From Actinobacteria bacterium OV450 (GTDB taxonomy: Bacteria > Actinomycetota > Actinomycetes > Streptomycetales > Streptomycetaceae): DNA of 64,000 nucleotides. This document shows positions 20,391 to 30,132 of the stretch, piece after piece; position 1 is the stretch's first letter; each line of letters begins with the position of its first letter. A model generated the notes under the pieces. The model had not been told where the DNA came from. It saw nothing but the letters and a program-made list of their open reading frames with translations, and did not search any database. The stretch lies in NCBI GenBank assembly GCA_001298555.1, contig LJCW01000346.1, positions 54,088 to 118,087 of the forward strand, given 5' to 3'. The translations under genes were made by a program, and so were the position numbers.

Positions 20391-20455
20391 TGCGTTGTAG
20401 CCGAGCCGATCCACCTGTTTCGACCCGCAGTACGCACGGAAGCGAGCCGACCGCC

Positions 20456-21322
<867 letters not shown>

Positions 21323-21378
21323 TAATGTGGCGGCCCGGGGGGCCCACTGCGCTACTCGGAGATGTGGGGTACGAGGAC

Positions 21379-22587
21379 ATGACCGTGGGTACGAACAGCT
21401 CGCCGGGGGCCGTGAAGGCGCCCGGTACGACGCAGTCCCTGCCGGCCGTCCCCCCGCAGGGTGCGGGCCGCGCCGGCGCGGCCGCCGCAGCCGAGCCCTG
21501 CGACCTCCCCGACTCCGGCGCGACCGGGATCGACCCCGACGACCTGCCGGACGGGCTCGTCGTCGCCGACCACACCGGCAGGGTGATCTGCTTCAACTCC
21601 GCCGCCGCACGGCTCACCGCCCTCGCCCCCGGTGAGGCGCTCGGCCTGCGCATCGAGCGGGTGCTGCCGCTGGAAGACCTCGAAGGCCGCCGCTGGTGGA
21701 CGCTGACCGACCCCTACGGGGGCCTCGCGACCCGGCGCGGCCAGCCGGAGCGCAACCTCCTGCTGCCCGGCGGCCGCGAGGTGCTCGTCTCCGCCCGGTA
21801 CGTGCGCACGCACCCCACGGGCCCGCTGCGCCGCCTCGTCGTCACCCTGCGCGGCACCGAGGCCCGCCGCCGCACCGAGCGCAGCCACGCCGAACTGATC
21901 GCCACCGTCGCGCACGAACTGCGCTCGCCGCTGACCTCCGTCAAGGGGTTCACCGCGACGCTGCTCGCCAAGTGGGAGCGGTTCACCGACGACCAGAAGC
22001 GGCTGATGCTGGAGACCGTCGACGCCGACGCCAACCGCGTCACCCGGCTGATCGCCGAGCTCCTCGACATCTCCCGCATCGACTCGGGCCGCCTCGAGGT
22101 GCGCCGCCAGCCGGTGGACATCGCCACCGCCGTGGGCCGCCACGTCCAGGCGCTCACCGCGAACGGCCAGTCGCCCGACCGGTTCCTCGTACGGGTCAGC
22201 TGCCCGCTGCCCGCGCTGTGGGCCGATCCGGACAAGATCGACCAGATCCTCGGCAACCTCCTCGAAAATGCGGTGCGGCACGGCGAGGGAACGGTCACCA
22301 TCGAGGTGTCGCCGACGAGCCTGGCCAATGCGGCGGGCAAGACCGAGAAGGGAACCGCCGTCACCGTGACCGACGAGGGCCCCGGGATCCCCGAGGAGTC
22401 GATGGGCCGCGTCTTCACCCGCTTCTGGCGGGGGAGCAAGCGCGGCGGCACCGGCCTGGGCCTGTACATCGTCAAGGGCATCGTCGAGGCCCACGGCGGG
22501 ACCATCACGGTCGGCCGCGGCCCCGGCGGCGGCGCCGAGTTCCGATTTATCCTGCCCGTGGGGGCGCCGGCCTACCTCACGCAGTGA
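21379..22587 (+). CDS. Soluble PAS-domain sensor histidine kinase
   Basis: A 402-residue kinase without membrane spans. After a disordered Ala/Pro N-terminus of about 55 residues comes a PAS domain (LPDGLVVADHTGRVICFNSA, about 58-170). HisKA follows with the phospho-acceptor His in IATVAHELRSPLTSVKGF (about 182). The HATPase domain has N-box NLLENAVRHG, DEGPGIP, and GGTGLGLYIVKGI. No response-regulator gene is adjacent, so it is an orphan kinase. The signal is presumably intracellular. It lies between the rRNA methylase gene and pheS. Confidence 0.9.
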   Translation: MTVGTNSSPGAVKAPGTTQSLPAVPPQGAGRAGAAAAAEPCDLPDSGATGIDPDDLPDGLVVADHTGRVICFNSAAARLTALAPGEALGLRIERVLPLEDLEGRRWWTLTDPYGGLATRRGQPERNLLLPGGREVLVSARYVRTHPTGPLRRLVVTLRGTEARRRTERSHAELIATVAHELRSPLTSVKGFTATLLAKWERFTDDQKRLMLETVDADANRVTRLIAELLDISRIDSGRLEVRRQPVDIATAVGRHVQALTANGQSPDRFLVRVSCPLPALWADPDKIDQILGNLLENAVRHGEGTVTIEVSPTSLANAAGKTEKGTAVTVTDEGPGIPEESMGRVFTRFWRGSKRGGTGLGLYIVKGIVEAHGGTITVGRGPGGGAEFRFILPVGAPAYLTQ

Positions 22588-22749
22588 CCCTGCGGAGCGT
22601 CTCGCCAGGCGGCCCACGGGCTCCTTCACCCCCGGCGACCTTTAGACTCGTCCTTTGGCACCTTTGGGACTCGTCCGAATCTGTCGATCGAGACGGTCGA
22701 GCGGATCGCGCGGGGTTCCACCAGCCAGCCATCGGAAGTACGGGAAGAG

Positions 22750-23877
22750 ATGTCGGCACCGAACAAGTCGTACGACCCTGTCGAGGTCGAGGCACTGAAA
22801 CCGGAAGAGATCGAGCGCATGCGGGACGAGGCGCTCGCCGCCTTCGCGGCCGCCGGCGACCTCGACGCGCTGCGTGAGGCGAAGACCGCGCACATGGGCG
22901 ACCGCTCGCCCCTGGCGCTCGCCAACCGCGAGATCGGCGCCCTGCCGCCGCAGGCCAAGGCCGAGGCGGGCAAGCGCGTGGGCCAGGCCCGCGGCGCCGT
23001 GAACAAGGCCTTCGGGGCCCGCACGGTCGAGCTCGAAGCGGAGCGCGACGAGCGGGTGCTGGTCGAGGAGGCGGTGGACGTCACGCTGCCCTACGACCGC
23101 GTCCCCGCCGGTGCCCGGCACCCCCTGACCACGTTGATGGACCGCATCGCGGACATCTTCACGGCCATGGGCTACGAGGTGGCCGAGGGCCCCGAGGTCG
23201 AAGCGGAGTGGTTCAACTTCGACGCCCTCAACTTCACGCCCGACCACCCGGCGCGCCAGATGCAGGACACCTTCTTCGTCCAGGGGCCGGAAGGCACCGA
23301 GGGCGACGAGTCCGGCGTCGTGCTGCGCACCCACACCTCCCCGGTGCAGGCGCGCTCGCTACTCGACCGGGAGCCGCCCGTGTACGTGGTGTGCCCGGGC
23401 CGGGTGTTCCGCACCGACGAGCTCGACGCGACGCACACCCCGGTCTTCCACCAGGTCGAGCTGCTCGCCGTCGACGAGGGCCTGACCATGGCCGACCTGA
23501 AGGGCACCCTGGACCACATGGTCCAGGCGCTCTTCGGCAAGGACATGACCACGCGGCTGCGCCCGAACTTCTTCCCGTTCACCGAGCCGTCCGCCGAGAT
23601 GGACATGCAGTGCTACGTGTGCCGCGGCGAGTCGGTGGGCAACCCCGACCGCCCGTGCCGCACCTGCTCCAGCGAGGGCTGGATCGAGCTCGGCGGCTGC
23701 GGGATGGTCAACCCCAAGGTGCTCATCGCCTGCGGTGTGGACCCCGAGAAGTACAGCGGGTTCGCCTTCGGGTTCGGCATCGAGCGGATGCTGATGTTCC
23801 GCCACAACGTCGAAGACATGCGAGACATGGTCGAGGGTGACGTCCGGTTCACCCGGCCGTTCGGGATGGAGATCTGA
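22750..23877 (+). CDS. pheS: Phenylalanine-tRNA ligase alpha subunit
   Basis: A 375-residue class II synthetase subunit. N-terminal coiled-coil tRNA-binding arm to about residue 90, then the catalytic core. Motif 2 is in GRVFRTDELDATHTPVFHQV, motif 3 in FGFGIERMLMFRHN. Between them FTEPSAEMDMQCYVCRG carries CYVC and, 11 residues on, CRTC, a four-cysteine insert common in actinobacterial PheS and absent from the E. coli enzyme. It may bind zinc. Works as an alpha2beta2 enzyme with PheT, whose ATG overlaps the pheS stop by one base. A 160-bp leader precedes it. Confidence 0.97.
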   Translation: MSAPNKSYDPVEVEALKPEEIERMRDEALAAFAAAGDLDALREAKTAHMGDRSPLALANREIGALPPQAKAEAGKRVGQARGAVNKAFGARTVELEAERDERVLVEEAVDVTLPYDRVPAGARHPLTTLMDRIADIFTAMGYEVAEGPEVEAEWFNFDALNFTPDHPARQMQDTFFVQGPEGTEGDESGVVLRTHTSPVQARSLLDREPPVYVVCPGRVFRTDELDATHTPVFHQVELLAVDEGLTMADLKGTLDHMVQALFGKDMTTRLRPNFFPFTEPSAEMDMQCYVCRGESVGNPDRPCRTCSSEGWIELGGCGMVNPKVLIACGVDPEKYSGFAFGFGIERMLMFRHNVEDMRDMVEGDVRFTRPFGMEI

Positions 23878-26405
23878 TGCGGGTCCCGCTTTCTTGGCTG
23901 CGGGAGTACGTCGACCTGCCTGCGGGCGAAACCGGTCGTGACGTACAGGCCAGGCTCATCGACGCCGGTCTCGAGGTCGAGACCGTCGAGCAGCTCGGCG
24001 CGGGCCTCAAGGGCCCCCTGGTCGTCGGCCAGGTGCTGACCATCGAGGAGCTCGAGGGCTTCCGCAAGCCGATCCGTTTCTGCACGGTCGACGTAGGCCA
24101 GGCCAACGGCACCGGCGAGCCGCAGGAGATCGTCTGCGGCGCCCGGAACTTCTCCGTCGGCGACAAGGTCGTCGTGGTCCTGCCCGGCGCCGTCCTGCCC
24201 GGCGACTTCGCGATCGCCTCGCGCAAGACGTACGGCCGGACCTCCCACGGCATGATCTGCTCCGGCGAGGAGCTCGGCATGGGCGACGACGGCACGCACG
24301 GCATCATCGTGCTGCCGCCGGAGCACGAGGTCGGCACCGACGCGATCGAGCTGCTCCAGCTCGTCGACGAGGTCCTCGACATCGCCGTCACCCCGGACCG
24401 CGGCTACTGCCTTTCGATGCGCGGCGTGGCCCGTGAGACCGCCACCGCGTACGGCCTGCCGCTGCGCGACCCGGCGCTGCTCGACGTGCCCGCGCCGAAC
24501 TCGTACGGCTACCTGGTCAAGATCGACGACCCGGCCGGCTGCGACCGCTTCACCGCCCGTACGGTGACCGGCCTCGACCCCGAGGCGAAGTCCCCGATCT
24601 GGCTCACGCGGCGCCTGCAGAAGGCCGGCATGCGGCCGATCTCGCTCGCCGTCGACGTCACCAACTACGTGATGCTCGAACTGGGCCAGCCGCTGCACGC
24701 CTACGACCGCTCCCGCCTGGACGGCGCCATCGGCGTTCGCCGGGCCGAGCAGGGCGAGAAGTTCACCACCCTCGACGGGGTCAAGCGCACGCTCGACGCC
24801 GAGGACCTGGTGATCACCGACAACAGCGGTCCCATCGGCCTCGCCGGCGTCATGGGCGGTGCCAACACCGAGATCGCCGACTCCGTGACCGACCCCGAGA
24901 CCGGCGCCGTCACCGGCACCACGGACGTCGTCATCGAGGCCGCGCACTTCGACGCCCTGACGATCTCCCGCAGCGCCCGCCGCCACAAGCTCGCCTCCGA
25001 GGCCTCCAAGCGCTTCGAGCGCGGAGTCGACCCGCAGGCGGCCTCCGCGGCCGCGCAGCGGACCGTCGACCTGCTCGTGCTGCTCGCGGGCGGCACCGCC
25101 GAGGCCGGAGTCACCGAGCTCACCGCCCCGGGAGCCCCGCGCACCATCGCGATGCGCGCGGACCACCCGGACCGCGTCGCGGGCATGGACTACGGCCGCG
25201 AGACCGTCGTCCGCCGCCTCCAGGAGGTCGGCTGCGACGTCTACGGCCAGGACGAGCTCGTCGTCACCGTCCCCTCGTGGCGGCCCGACCTCGCCGAGCC
25301 CAACGACCTCGCGGAAGAGGTCATCCGGCTGGAGGGCTACGGGAACCTCCCGTCGACCCTGCCGCAGCTGCCCTCCGGCCGCGGTCTGACCGCCCGGCAG
25401 CAGCTGCACCGGCGGGTCGGCCGTGCGCTGGCCGGCGCGGGCTACGTCGAGGCGCTCAGCTACCCGTTCGTCGGCGAGGGCGTCTTCGACCAGCTCCAGC
25501 TGCCCGCGCACGACGCGGCCCGCCAGGTCGTCAAGCTGGTCAACCCGATCTCCGACGAGGAGCCGGCGCTGCGCACCACGCTGCTGCCGGGCCTGCTGGG
25601 CGCGCTGCGCCGCAACGACAGCCGGGGCAGCCACGACCTCGCCCTCTTCGAGACCGGTTCGGTCTTCCGGGCCGGCAAGCAGCCCGGTGTCGCCGTACGA
25701 CTGCCCGTCGACCGGCGTCCGACGGCCGAGGAGATCGCCACGCTGAACGCCGCCCTGCCCGCCCAGCCGCGGTACGCCGCGGTCGTGCTGGCCGGTGCGC
25801 GCGAGCAGGCCGGCTGGTGGGGCAAGGGCCGCCCGGCCGACTGGGCGGACGCGGTGCAGGCCGCGCGCTCGCTGGCCGTCGAGGCCGGTGCGGAGCTCGT
25901 CGTGCGCCAGGGCCAGTACGGCCCGTGGCACCCGGGCCGGTGCGCCGAGCTGCTCGTCACCCTGGACGGGGTGGAGACGGTCATCGGCCACGCCGGTGAG
26001 CTGCACCCGCGCGTCGTCAAGGCGATGGGCCTGCCGGCCCGCACCAGCGCCATGGAGCTCGACCTGGACCGCCTCGCGGCCGCCGGCTGCGGCGCCGTGC
26101 AGGCGCCCCGGATCTCCACCTTCCCGGTGGCGACCCAGGACGTCGCCCTGATCGTGGACGCGTCGGTTCCGGCGGCCGCGGTCGAGGCCGCGCTGCGCAA
26201 GGGCGCCGGCGAACTGCTGGAGTCCCTGCGGCTGTTCGACGTGTTCACCGGTGAGCAGGTCGGCGAGGGCAAGAAGTCCCTGGCCTACGCGCTGCGCTTC
26301 CGCGCGGCGGATCGCACGCTGACGGCCGAGGAGTCCACGGCCGCGCGCGACGCGGCGGTGGCCCTGGCCGCCGAGCGCACGGGCGCGGTGCTGCGCGGCG
26401 CATAA
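23877..26405 (+). CDS. pheT: Phenylalanine-tRNA ligase beta subunit
   Basis: An 842-residue beta subunit with the full domain order. N-terminal MRVPLSWLREYVDLP; tRNA-binding OB fold (VVGQVLTIEELEGFRKPIRF, about 50-160); B3/B4 editing domain (GYCLSMRGVARETATAYGLP onward); B5 (DLAEPNDLAEEVIRLEGYGN); catalytic-like core; C-terminal FDX-ACB anticodon-binding domain (about 745-840). Length is normal. Start overlaps the pheS stop, so translation is coupled. Followed by a strong terminator. Confidence 0.97.
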   Translation: MRVPLSWLREYVDLPAGETGRDVQARLIDAGLEVETVEQLGAGLKGPLVVGQVLTIEELEGFRKPIRFCTVDVGQANGTGEPQEIVCGARNFSVGDKVVVVLPGAVLPGDFAIASRKTYGRTSHGMICSGEELGMGDDGTHGIIVLPPEHEVGTDAIELLQLVDEVLDIAVTPDRGYCLSMRGVARETATAYGLPLRDPALLDVPAPNSYGYLVKIDDPAGCDRFTARTVTGLDPEAKSPIWLTRRLQKAGMRPISLAVDVTNYVMLELGQPLHAYDRSRLDGAIGVRRAEQGEKFTTLDGVKRTLDAEDLVITDNSGPIGLAGVMGGANTEIADSVTDPETGAVTGTTDVVIEAAHFDALTISRSARRHKLASEASKRFERGVDPQAASAAAQRTVDLLVLLAGGTAEAGVTELTAPGAPRTIAMRADHPDRVAGMDYGRETVVRRLQEVGCDVYGQDELVVTVPSWRPDLAEPNDLAEEVIRLEGYGNLPSTLPQLPSGRGLTARQQLHRRVGRALAGAGYVEALSYPFVGEGVFDQLQLPAHDAARQVVKLVNPISDEEPALRTTLLPGLLGALRRNDSRGSHDLALFETGSVFRAGKQPGVAVRLPVDRRPTAEEIATLNAALPAQPRYAAVVLAGAREQAGWWGKGRPADWADAVQAARSLAVEAGAELVVRQGQYGPWHPGRCAELLVTLDGVETVIGHAGELHPRVVKAMGLPARTSAMELDLDRLAAAGCGAVQAPRISTFPVATQDVALIVDASVPAAAVEAALRKGAGELLESLRLFDVFTGEQVGEGKKSLAYALRFRAADRTLTAEESTAARDAAVALAAERTGAVLRGA

Positions 26406-26428
26406 CGGCCGCCGCGGCCGTAGGAGTT

Positions 26429-26462
26429 GAGGGGCGTGTCCGGAGCACCGGACGCGCCCCTC
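26429..26462 (+). terminator. Terminator of pheST
   Basis: GAGGGGCGTGTCCGG and CCGGACGCGCCCCTC pair over 15 bp with one G-T wobble around a 4-base loop, 24 bases after the pheT stop. Confidence 0.85.
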
Positions 26463-27042
26463 GTGCGTGGGCGGCGGTGCCCGAGGGCCCTCACTCGTGC
26501 GGGTGAGAGCCCGATGAGCGGTGTCCGCCGCTCCGGGCGGTCCGGCCGGGCGGGGTCACGGTCGACTGCGTGCCGGTGGGGCCCTGTTCCCGGGGGGCGG
26601 CGGCGCCCAGGCCGTACGCTCGCGCGGCGGCCGTCGGCGGGCACGCCCGTGCGGCTGGTCGCGGGCGTGCCCGCCGCCCCGTCAACCGGAGCGCCGGCGC
26701 TCAACTCGCGGACCGCGGCGCCCTGCCGGTGCCGTGCAGTGCGGTGTCCGTGGGCGAGGCTGCCGGGCGGGAACCGCACACCGGGCCCGGTGGGAGGGCC
26801 CGGCGCGCGTTCCACGGCCCCCTGCCGGGGCCCGGCGACCAACCGGGCGCCGGCGGAGCCGGAGCGCGCCGCCCGCCTGCCATGGAGTGTCGGGCAGACA
26901 GCAAGGCGGGCGGCGCGGTGCGGGTCGTCGCACTGTACGAGGGGGAGCCGACGACCCGGGCTGCCTCTTTGGCGAGGCTCTTAAGTGAAGCGCCCCCGGG
27001 GCCCGTTGCGGCAGGGTGCGTATCGCATTTATGCGCGTACTC
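26463..27042. other. 580-bp intergenic region, no credible gene
   Basis: Open frames on both strands are low-complexity and lack start signals or domains. The stretch contains a large inverted repeat at 26635-26676. Near its end CGCAT-TT-ATGCG forms a small palindrome at about 27024-27035, just before the operator-like palindrome at 27043. Confidence 0.55.
26635..26676. repeat. Large perfect inverted repeat (15-bp arms)
   Basis: CGGCGGGCACGCCCG and CGGGCGTGCCCGCCG are perfect inverted copies separated by 12 bases. No gene flanks it within 200 bp, so a terminator role is not obvious. Confidence 0.75.
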
Positions 27043-27063
27043 GGTTCACACCCCGTGTGAACC
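27043..27063. promoter_or_regulatory. 21-bp perfect palindrome, candidate operator
   Basis: GGTTCACAC, CCC, GTGTGAACC: nine-base arms with no mismatch, 43 bases upstream of the regulator ATG and just before a TAGCCT hexamer (27074-27079) that may be its -10 element. Autoregulation is the simplest reading. Confidence 0.65.
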
Positions 27064-27106
27064 GCACACCCACTAGCCTGGAACCGAAGAGCCCTTGGAG
27101 GGGCCC

Positions 27107-28447
27107 ATGCAGCCCAACGCCCTGCTCGACGCCCTCCTCGCCGAGGCGGGCATGTCCCACGCCGGACTGGCGGCGCACGTCAACCAGGCCGGCCGGTCCC
27201 GCGGACTGGCACTGCGCTACGAACACACCGCCGTCACCCGGTGGTTGAAGGGGCAGCGGCCGCGCGGTCAGGTCCCCGACCTGATCTGCGAGGTGCTCGG
27301 TGGCCGCCTGCGCCGCCCGGTGTCGCTGGACGACGTCGGGCTCGGCTTGCCGGGCCAGCCCGTGTCCCCGCACGGCTCCCCGCTCAGCGGCTTCGTCGAC
27401 CGGGCCGCCGCCCTGTGGCGTTCCGACGAGCAGGGCCGCTACCAGCTGCTCACCGCCGAGGCCGTCACCGGAACGCCCGCGGTGATCCCGGTCTGGGAGT
27501 GGGAGAACCCGCCCGAGGACGCGGACGTCTCGCGCGACGGCCCGGACCGGATCGGCCCCGAGCACATCGAGATCCTGCGGGCCGCCCGGGCGCACTACGA
27601 GCTGATGTACCGGCGGGCCGGCGGCGTGGCCACCAGGGCCCGGATCGTCCGCTTCCTCGGCAGCGAGACCGCGCCCATGCTGCGCGGCAGCTACCCCGAC
27701 GGCCTCGGCCGCCAGCTGCACCGGGCCACCGGTTCCCTGGTGGCGGTGGCGGGGATCTGCGCGTACGACTCGGACGCCCACGGGCTCGCCCAGCGCTACT
27801 TCCACCAGGCGCTGCGGCTCGCGAAGGCGAGCGGGGACCGGGGCCTGGGCGCCTACGTGATCGCGCTGATCGTCAACCAGTCCCTGCACCTGCGGGAGTA
27901 CCGCCAGGCCGTCGCCTTCGCCGAGGCCGCACTGCGTGCCGCCGGCCGGCACATCACCCCGGCCCTGGCCGCCGACCTGTACGCCATGCAGGCCAAGGCG
28001 TACGCCCAGCTCGGCGACACCGCCGCCGCGCTGGCCTGCATCCGCCGCGCCGAGGCGGCCGCCGAGCGGATCCGGCCCGGCACGGAGCCGGACGAGACGG
28101 GGTACGTACAGCCCGGGCTGGTCAACGTACAGGTGGCCGAGGCGCTGCTCAGCCTGGGCGATCTGCACGCGGCCCACGAGCAGGCGACCGCGGCGGTCGG
28201 GACGCCGGCGCACGACCGGGGGCGGGTCCACCGGCTGGCGATGCTGTGCGAGATCCAGCTGCGCCAGGGCGAGGCGGACCGGGCGGTGGCGGCTGCCGCC
28301 GAGATGGCCGAGCGGGCCAAGGGGATGGAGTCGCTGAGGCTGCGGGACCGGCTGCGCGCGGTCCGCGAACAGCTGCTGACCAGCGGGTGTTCCGGCGCGG
28401 AGGAGACCGCGCAGCTGATCGACGGGGCGCTGCGCGTTCCCCTGTGA
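27107..28447 (+). CDS. HTH/TPR regulator-like protein (NsdA-like layout)
   Basis: A 446-residue protein. The N-terminal 75 residues (LLAEAGMSHAGLAAHVNQAG and HTAVTRWLKGQRPRG) form an XRE-like HTH of the kind found in streptomycete TPR regulators such as NsdA. The middle and C-terminal parts are helical repeats with TPR character (YFHQALRLAKASGDRGLGAY, AVAFAEAALRAAG, ALACIRRAEAAAERI, about 230-430). It likely acts in developmental or metabolic control; the target is unknown. The ATG at 27107 follows TTGGAGGGG. A perfect 21-bp palindrome lies 43 bases upstream. Confidence 0.8.
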   Translation: MQPNALLDALLAEAGMSHAGLAAHVNQAGRSRGLALRYEHTAVTRWLKGQRPRGQVPDLICEVLGGRLRRPVSLDDVGLGLPGQPVSPHGSPLSGFVDRAAALWRSDEQGRYQLLTAEAVTGTPAVIPVWEWENPPEDADVSRDGPDRIGPEHIEILRAARAHYELMYRRAGGVATRARIVRFLGSETAPMLRGSYPDGLGRQLHRATGSLVAVAGICAYDSDAHGLAQRYFHQALRLAKASGDRGLGAYVIALIVNQSLHLREYRQAVAFAEAALRAAGRHITPALAADLYAMQAKAYAQLGDTAAALACIRRAEAAAERIRPGTEPDETGYVQPGLVNVQVAEALLSLGDLHAAHEQATAAVGTPAHDRGRVHRLAMLCEIQLRQGEADRAVAAAAEMAERAKGMESLRLRDRLRAVREQLLTSGCSGAEETAQLIDGALRVPL

Positions 28448-28468
28448 GGTCGTGAACTGCTGCCATGT

Positions 28469-28495
28469 TGCCACCTACTCGAACGGAAGGTGGCA
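28469..28495 (+). promoter_or_regulatory. Hairpin masking the Nudix-gene ribosome-binding site
   Basis: TGCCACCT (28469-28476) pairs perfectly with AGGTGGCA (28488-28495) around an 11-base loop. The second arm contains AGGTGG, the only plausible ribosome-binding site for the GTG at 28501. Confidence 0.55.
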
Positions 28496-28500
28496 CGACC

Positions 28501-29031
28501 GTGCAGTGGACGAACCTGAGTGAGCAGACCGTGTACAGGAACCGCTGGTTCGACGTGAACCTCGCGGATGTGGAACTTCCCGACGGGCGGCACCTGGACC
28601 ACTTCGTGATCCGGCTGCGGCCCGTCGCCGTCGCCACGGCCGTCAACGAGGCCAACGAGGTGCTGCTGTTGTGGCGGCACCGGTTCATCACCGACAGCTG
28701 GGGCTGGGAACTGCCCGCGGGCGTGGTCGAGGACGGCGAGGACATCGCGGCGGCCGCGGCCCGGGAGATGGAGGAGGAGTCGGGCTGGCGGCCCGGGACC
28801 CTCCACCACCTGATGACCGTCGAGCCGGCCAACGGGCTGACCGACGCCCGCCACCACCTCTACTGGGCGGACGGTGCGACGTACATCGGACATCCCGAGG
28901 ACGACTTCGAGTCCTCACGCCGCGAGTGGGTGCCGCTCAAACTGGTGCCGGACATGATCGCGCGGGGCGAGGTCCCGGCCGCCAACATGGCGGCCGGGCT
29001 GCTGCTCCTGCACCATCTGCGGCTCGGCTGA
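28501..29031 (+). CDS. Nudix hydrolase (ADP-ribose pyrophosphatase-like)
   Basis: A 176-residue Nudix protein. The Nudix box begins at GVVEDGEDIAAAAAREMEEE and continues SGW, giving the G-x5-E-x7-REVxEE-type signature with REMEEE in place of REVEEE (about residues 78-100). The N-terminal strands resemble ADP-ribose or nucleoside-diphosphate-sugar pyrophosphatases. The GTG at 28501 was chosen because AGGTGG lies six bases upstream. An ATG at 28465 is in frame but has no ribosome-binding site. The gene starts 53 bp after the TPR regulator and may be read with it. Confidence 0.87.
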   Translation: MQWTNLSEQTVYRNRWFDVNLADVELPDGRHLDHFVIRLRPVAVATAVNEANEVLLLWRHRFITDSWGWELPAGVVEDGEDIAAAAAREMEEESGWRPGTLHHLMTVEPANGLTDARHHLYWADGATYIGHPEDDFESSRREWVPLKLVPDMIARGEVPAANMAAGLLLLHHLRLG

Positions 29032-29084
29032 CCACGGGGCCCGGGCCGCAGGCCCCGGACCGCGGGGCGGGAGCCGGGTGCGGG

Positions 29085-29978
29085 TCAGCCGTACGGGTAG
29101 AAGCCCGAGCCGGTCTTGCGGCCGAGGCGGCCCGCGTCGACCATCCGCTGGAGCAGCGGCGGAGCGGCGTACAGGGGCTCCTTGTACTCCGCGTACATCG
29201 AGTCGGCGATCGAGGCGATCGTGTCGAGGCCGATCAGGTCGGAGAGCTTGAGCGGACCCATCGGGTGGGCGCAGCCCAGCTCCATGCCGTTGTCGATGTC
29301 CTCGCGGCTCGCGATGCCCGATTCGAACATCCGGATCGCCGACAGCAGGTAGGGGACCAGGAGCGCGTTGACGACGAAGCCCGACCGGTCCTGGGCGCGG
29401 ATCGCGTGCTTGCCCAGGACCTTCCCCACCAGGGCCTCGGCCCGCTTGATGGTCTCCTCGCTCGTGGTCAGCGCCGGGATCAGCTCGACGAGCTGCTGCA
29501 CGGGCGCCGGGTTGAAGAAGTGGATGCCGATGACCTGGTCGGGCCGCGAGGTCGTGACGGCCAGCTTGACCAGCGGGATCGAGGAGGTGTTGGAGGCGAG
29601 GATCGCGTCCGGGCGGGTGATCACCTGGTCCAGGACCTGGAAGATCTCCGTCTTGACCTGCTCGTTCTCGACGACGGCCTCGATGACGAGGTCGCGGTCG
29701 GCGAACTCGCCGAGGTCGGTGGTGAACGTGAGGCGGGCCAGGGTGGCGTCCCGCTCCTCCTCGCTGATCTTGCCGCGTTCGGCGGCCTTCGTCAGGGAGT
29801 TGTGCAGCCGGGTGCGCCCGATCTCCAGGGCCTCGCCGGTGGTCTCGGCGACCTTCACCTCGAGGCCGCTGCGCGCGCACACCTCGGCGATGCCCGCACC
29901 CATCTGGCCACAGCCCACTACGCCGACCCGTGTGATGTCGGAAGGGAGGTCAGTCACTTCGTGCCTTTCGCTGCTCAT
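29085..29978 (-). CDS. 3-hydroxyacyl-CoA (3-hydroxybutyryl-CoA) dehydrogenase
   Basis: A 297-residue enzyme that oxidises 3-hydroxybutyryl-CoA or related thioesters with NAD(P). Rossmann motif VGVVGCGQMGAGIAEVCARS near residue 18, DLVIEAVVENEQVK, the catalytic His in IGIHFFNPAPVQQLVE and the Asn/Ser segment ASNTSSIPL are all present. The C-terminal dimerisation domain includes DRSGFVVNALLVPYL and AHPMGPLKLSDLIGLD. An in-frame GTG at 29957, seven bases after AAAGG, is an equally good start. Role: fatty-acid or polyhydroxybutyrate-type metabolism; no partner gene is adjacent. Confidence 0.92.
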   Translation of the reverse strand: MSSERHEVTDLPSDITRVGVVGCGQMGAGIAEVCARSGLEVKVAETTGEALEIGRTRLHNSLTKAAERGKISEEERDATLARLTFTTDLGEFADRDLVIEAVVENEQVKTEIFQVLDQVITRPDAILASNTSSIPLVKLAVTTSRPDQVIGIHFFNPAPVQQLVELIPALTTSEETIKRAEALVGKVLGKHAIRAQDRSGFVVNALLVPYLLSAIRMFESGIASREDIDNGMELGCAHPMGPLKLSDLIGLDTIASIADSMYAEYKEPLYAAPPLLQRMVDAGRLGRKTGSGFYPYG

Positions 29979-30132
29979 CCGTCGGCGGGTCCCCCGTGCT
30001 CCGCAGTGGTAACTGCATTCCGGCGCCCGCCACGCCCCACGACGTTACCCCCGACCTTGACCATGGCGGGGGGCCGGGGCGGGCATGCTGTCACACGCAG
30101 GGGAATGTCACGCAACGGAACGGAGTCGTCAC

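Noticed and set aside
22588..22749. Phe-codon leader peptide or T-box upstream of pheS
   Set aside because: No run of Phe codons behind a start codon and no T-box sequence; only a short direct repeat of GACTCGTCC.
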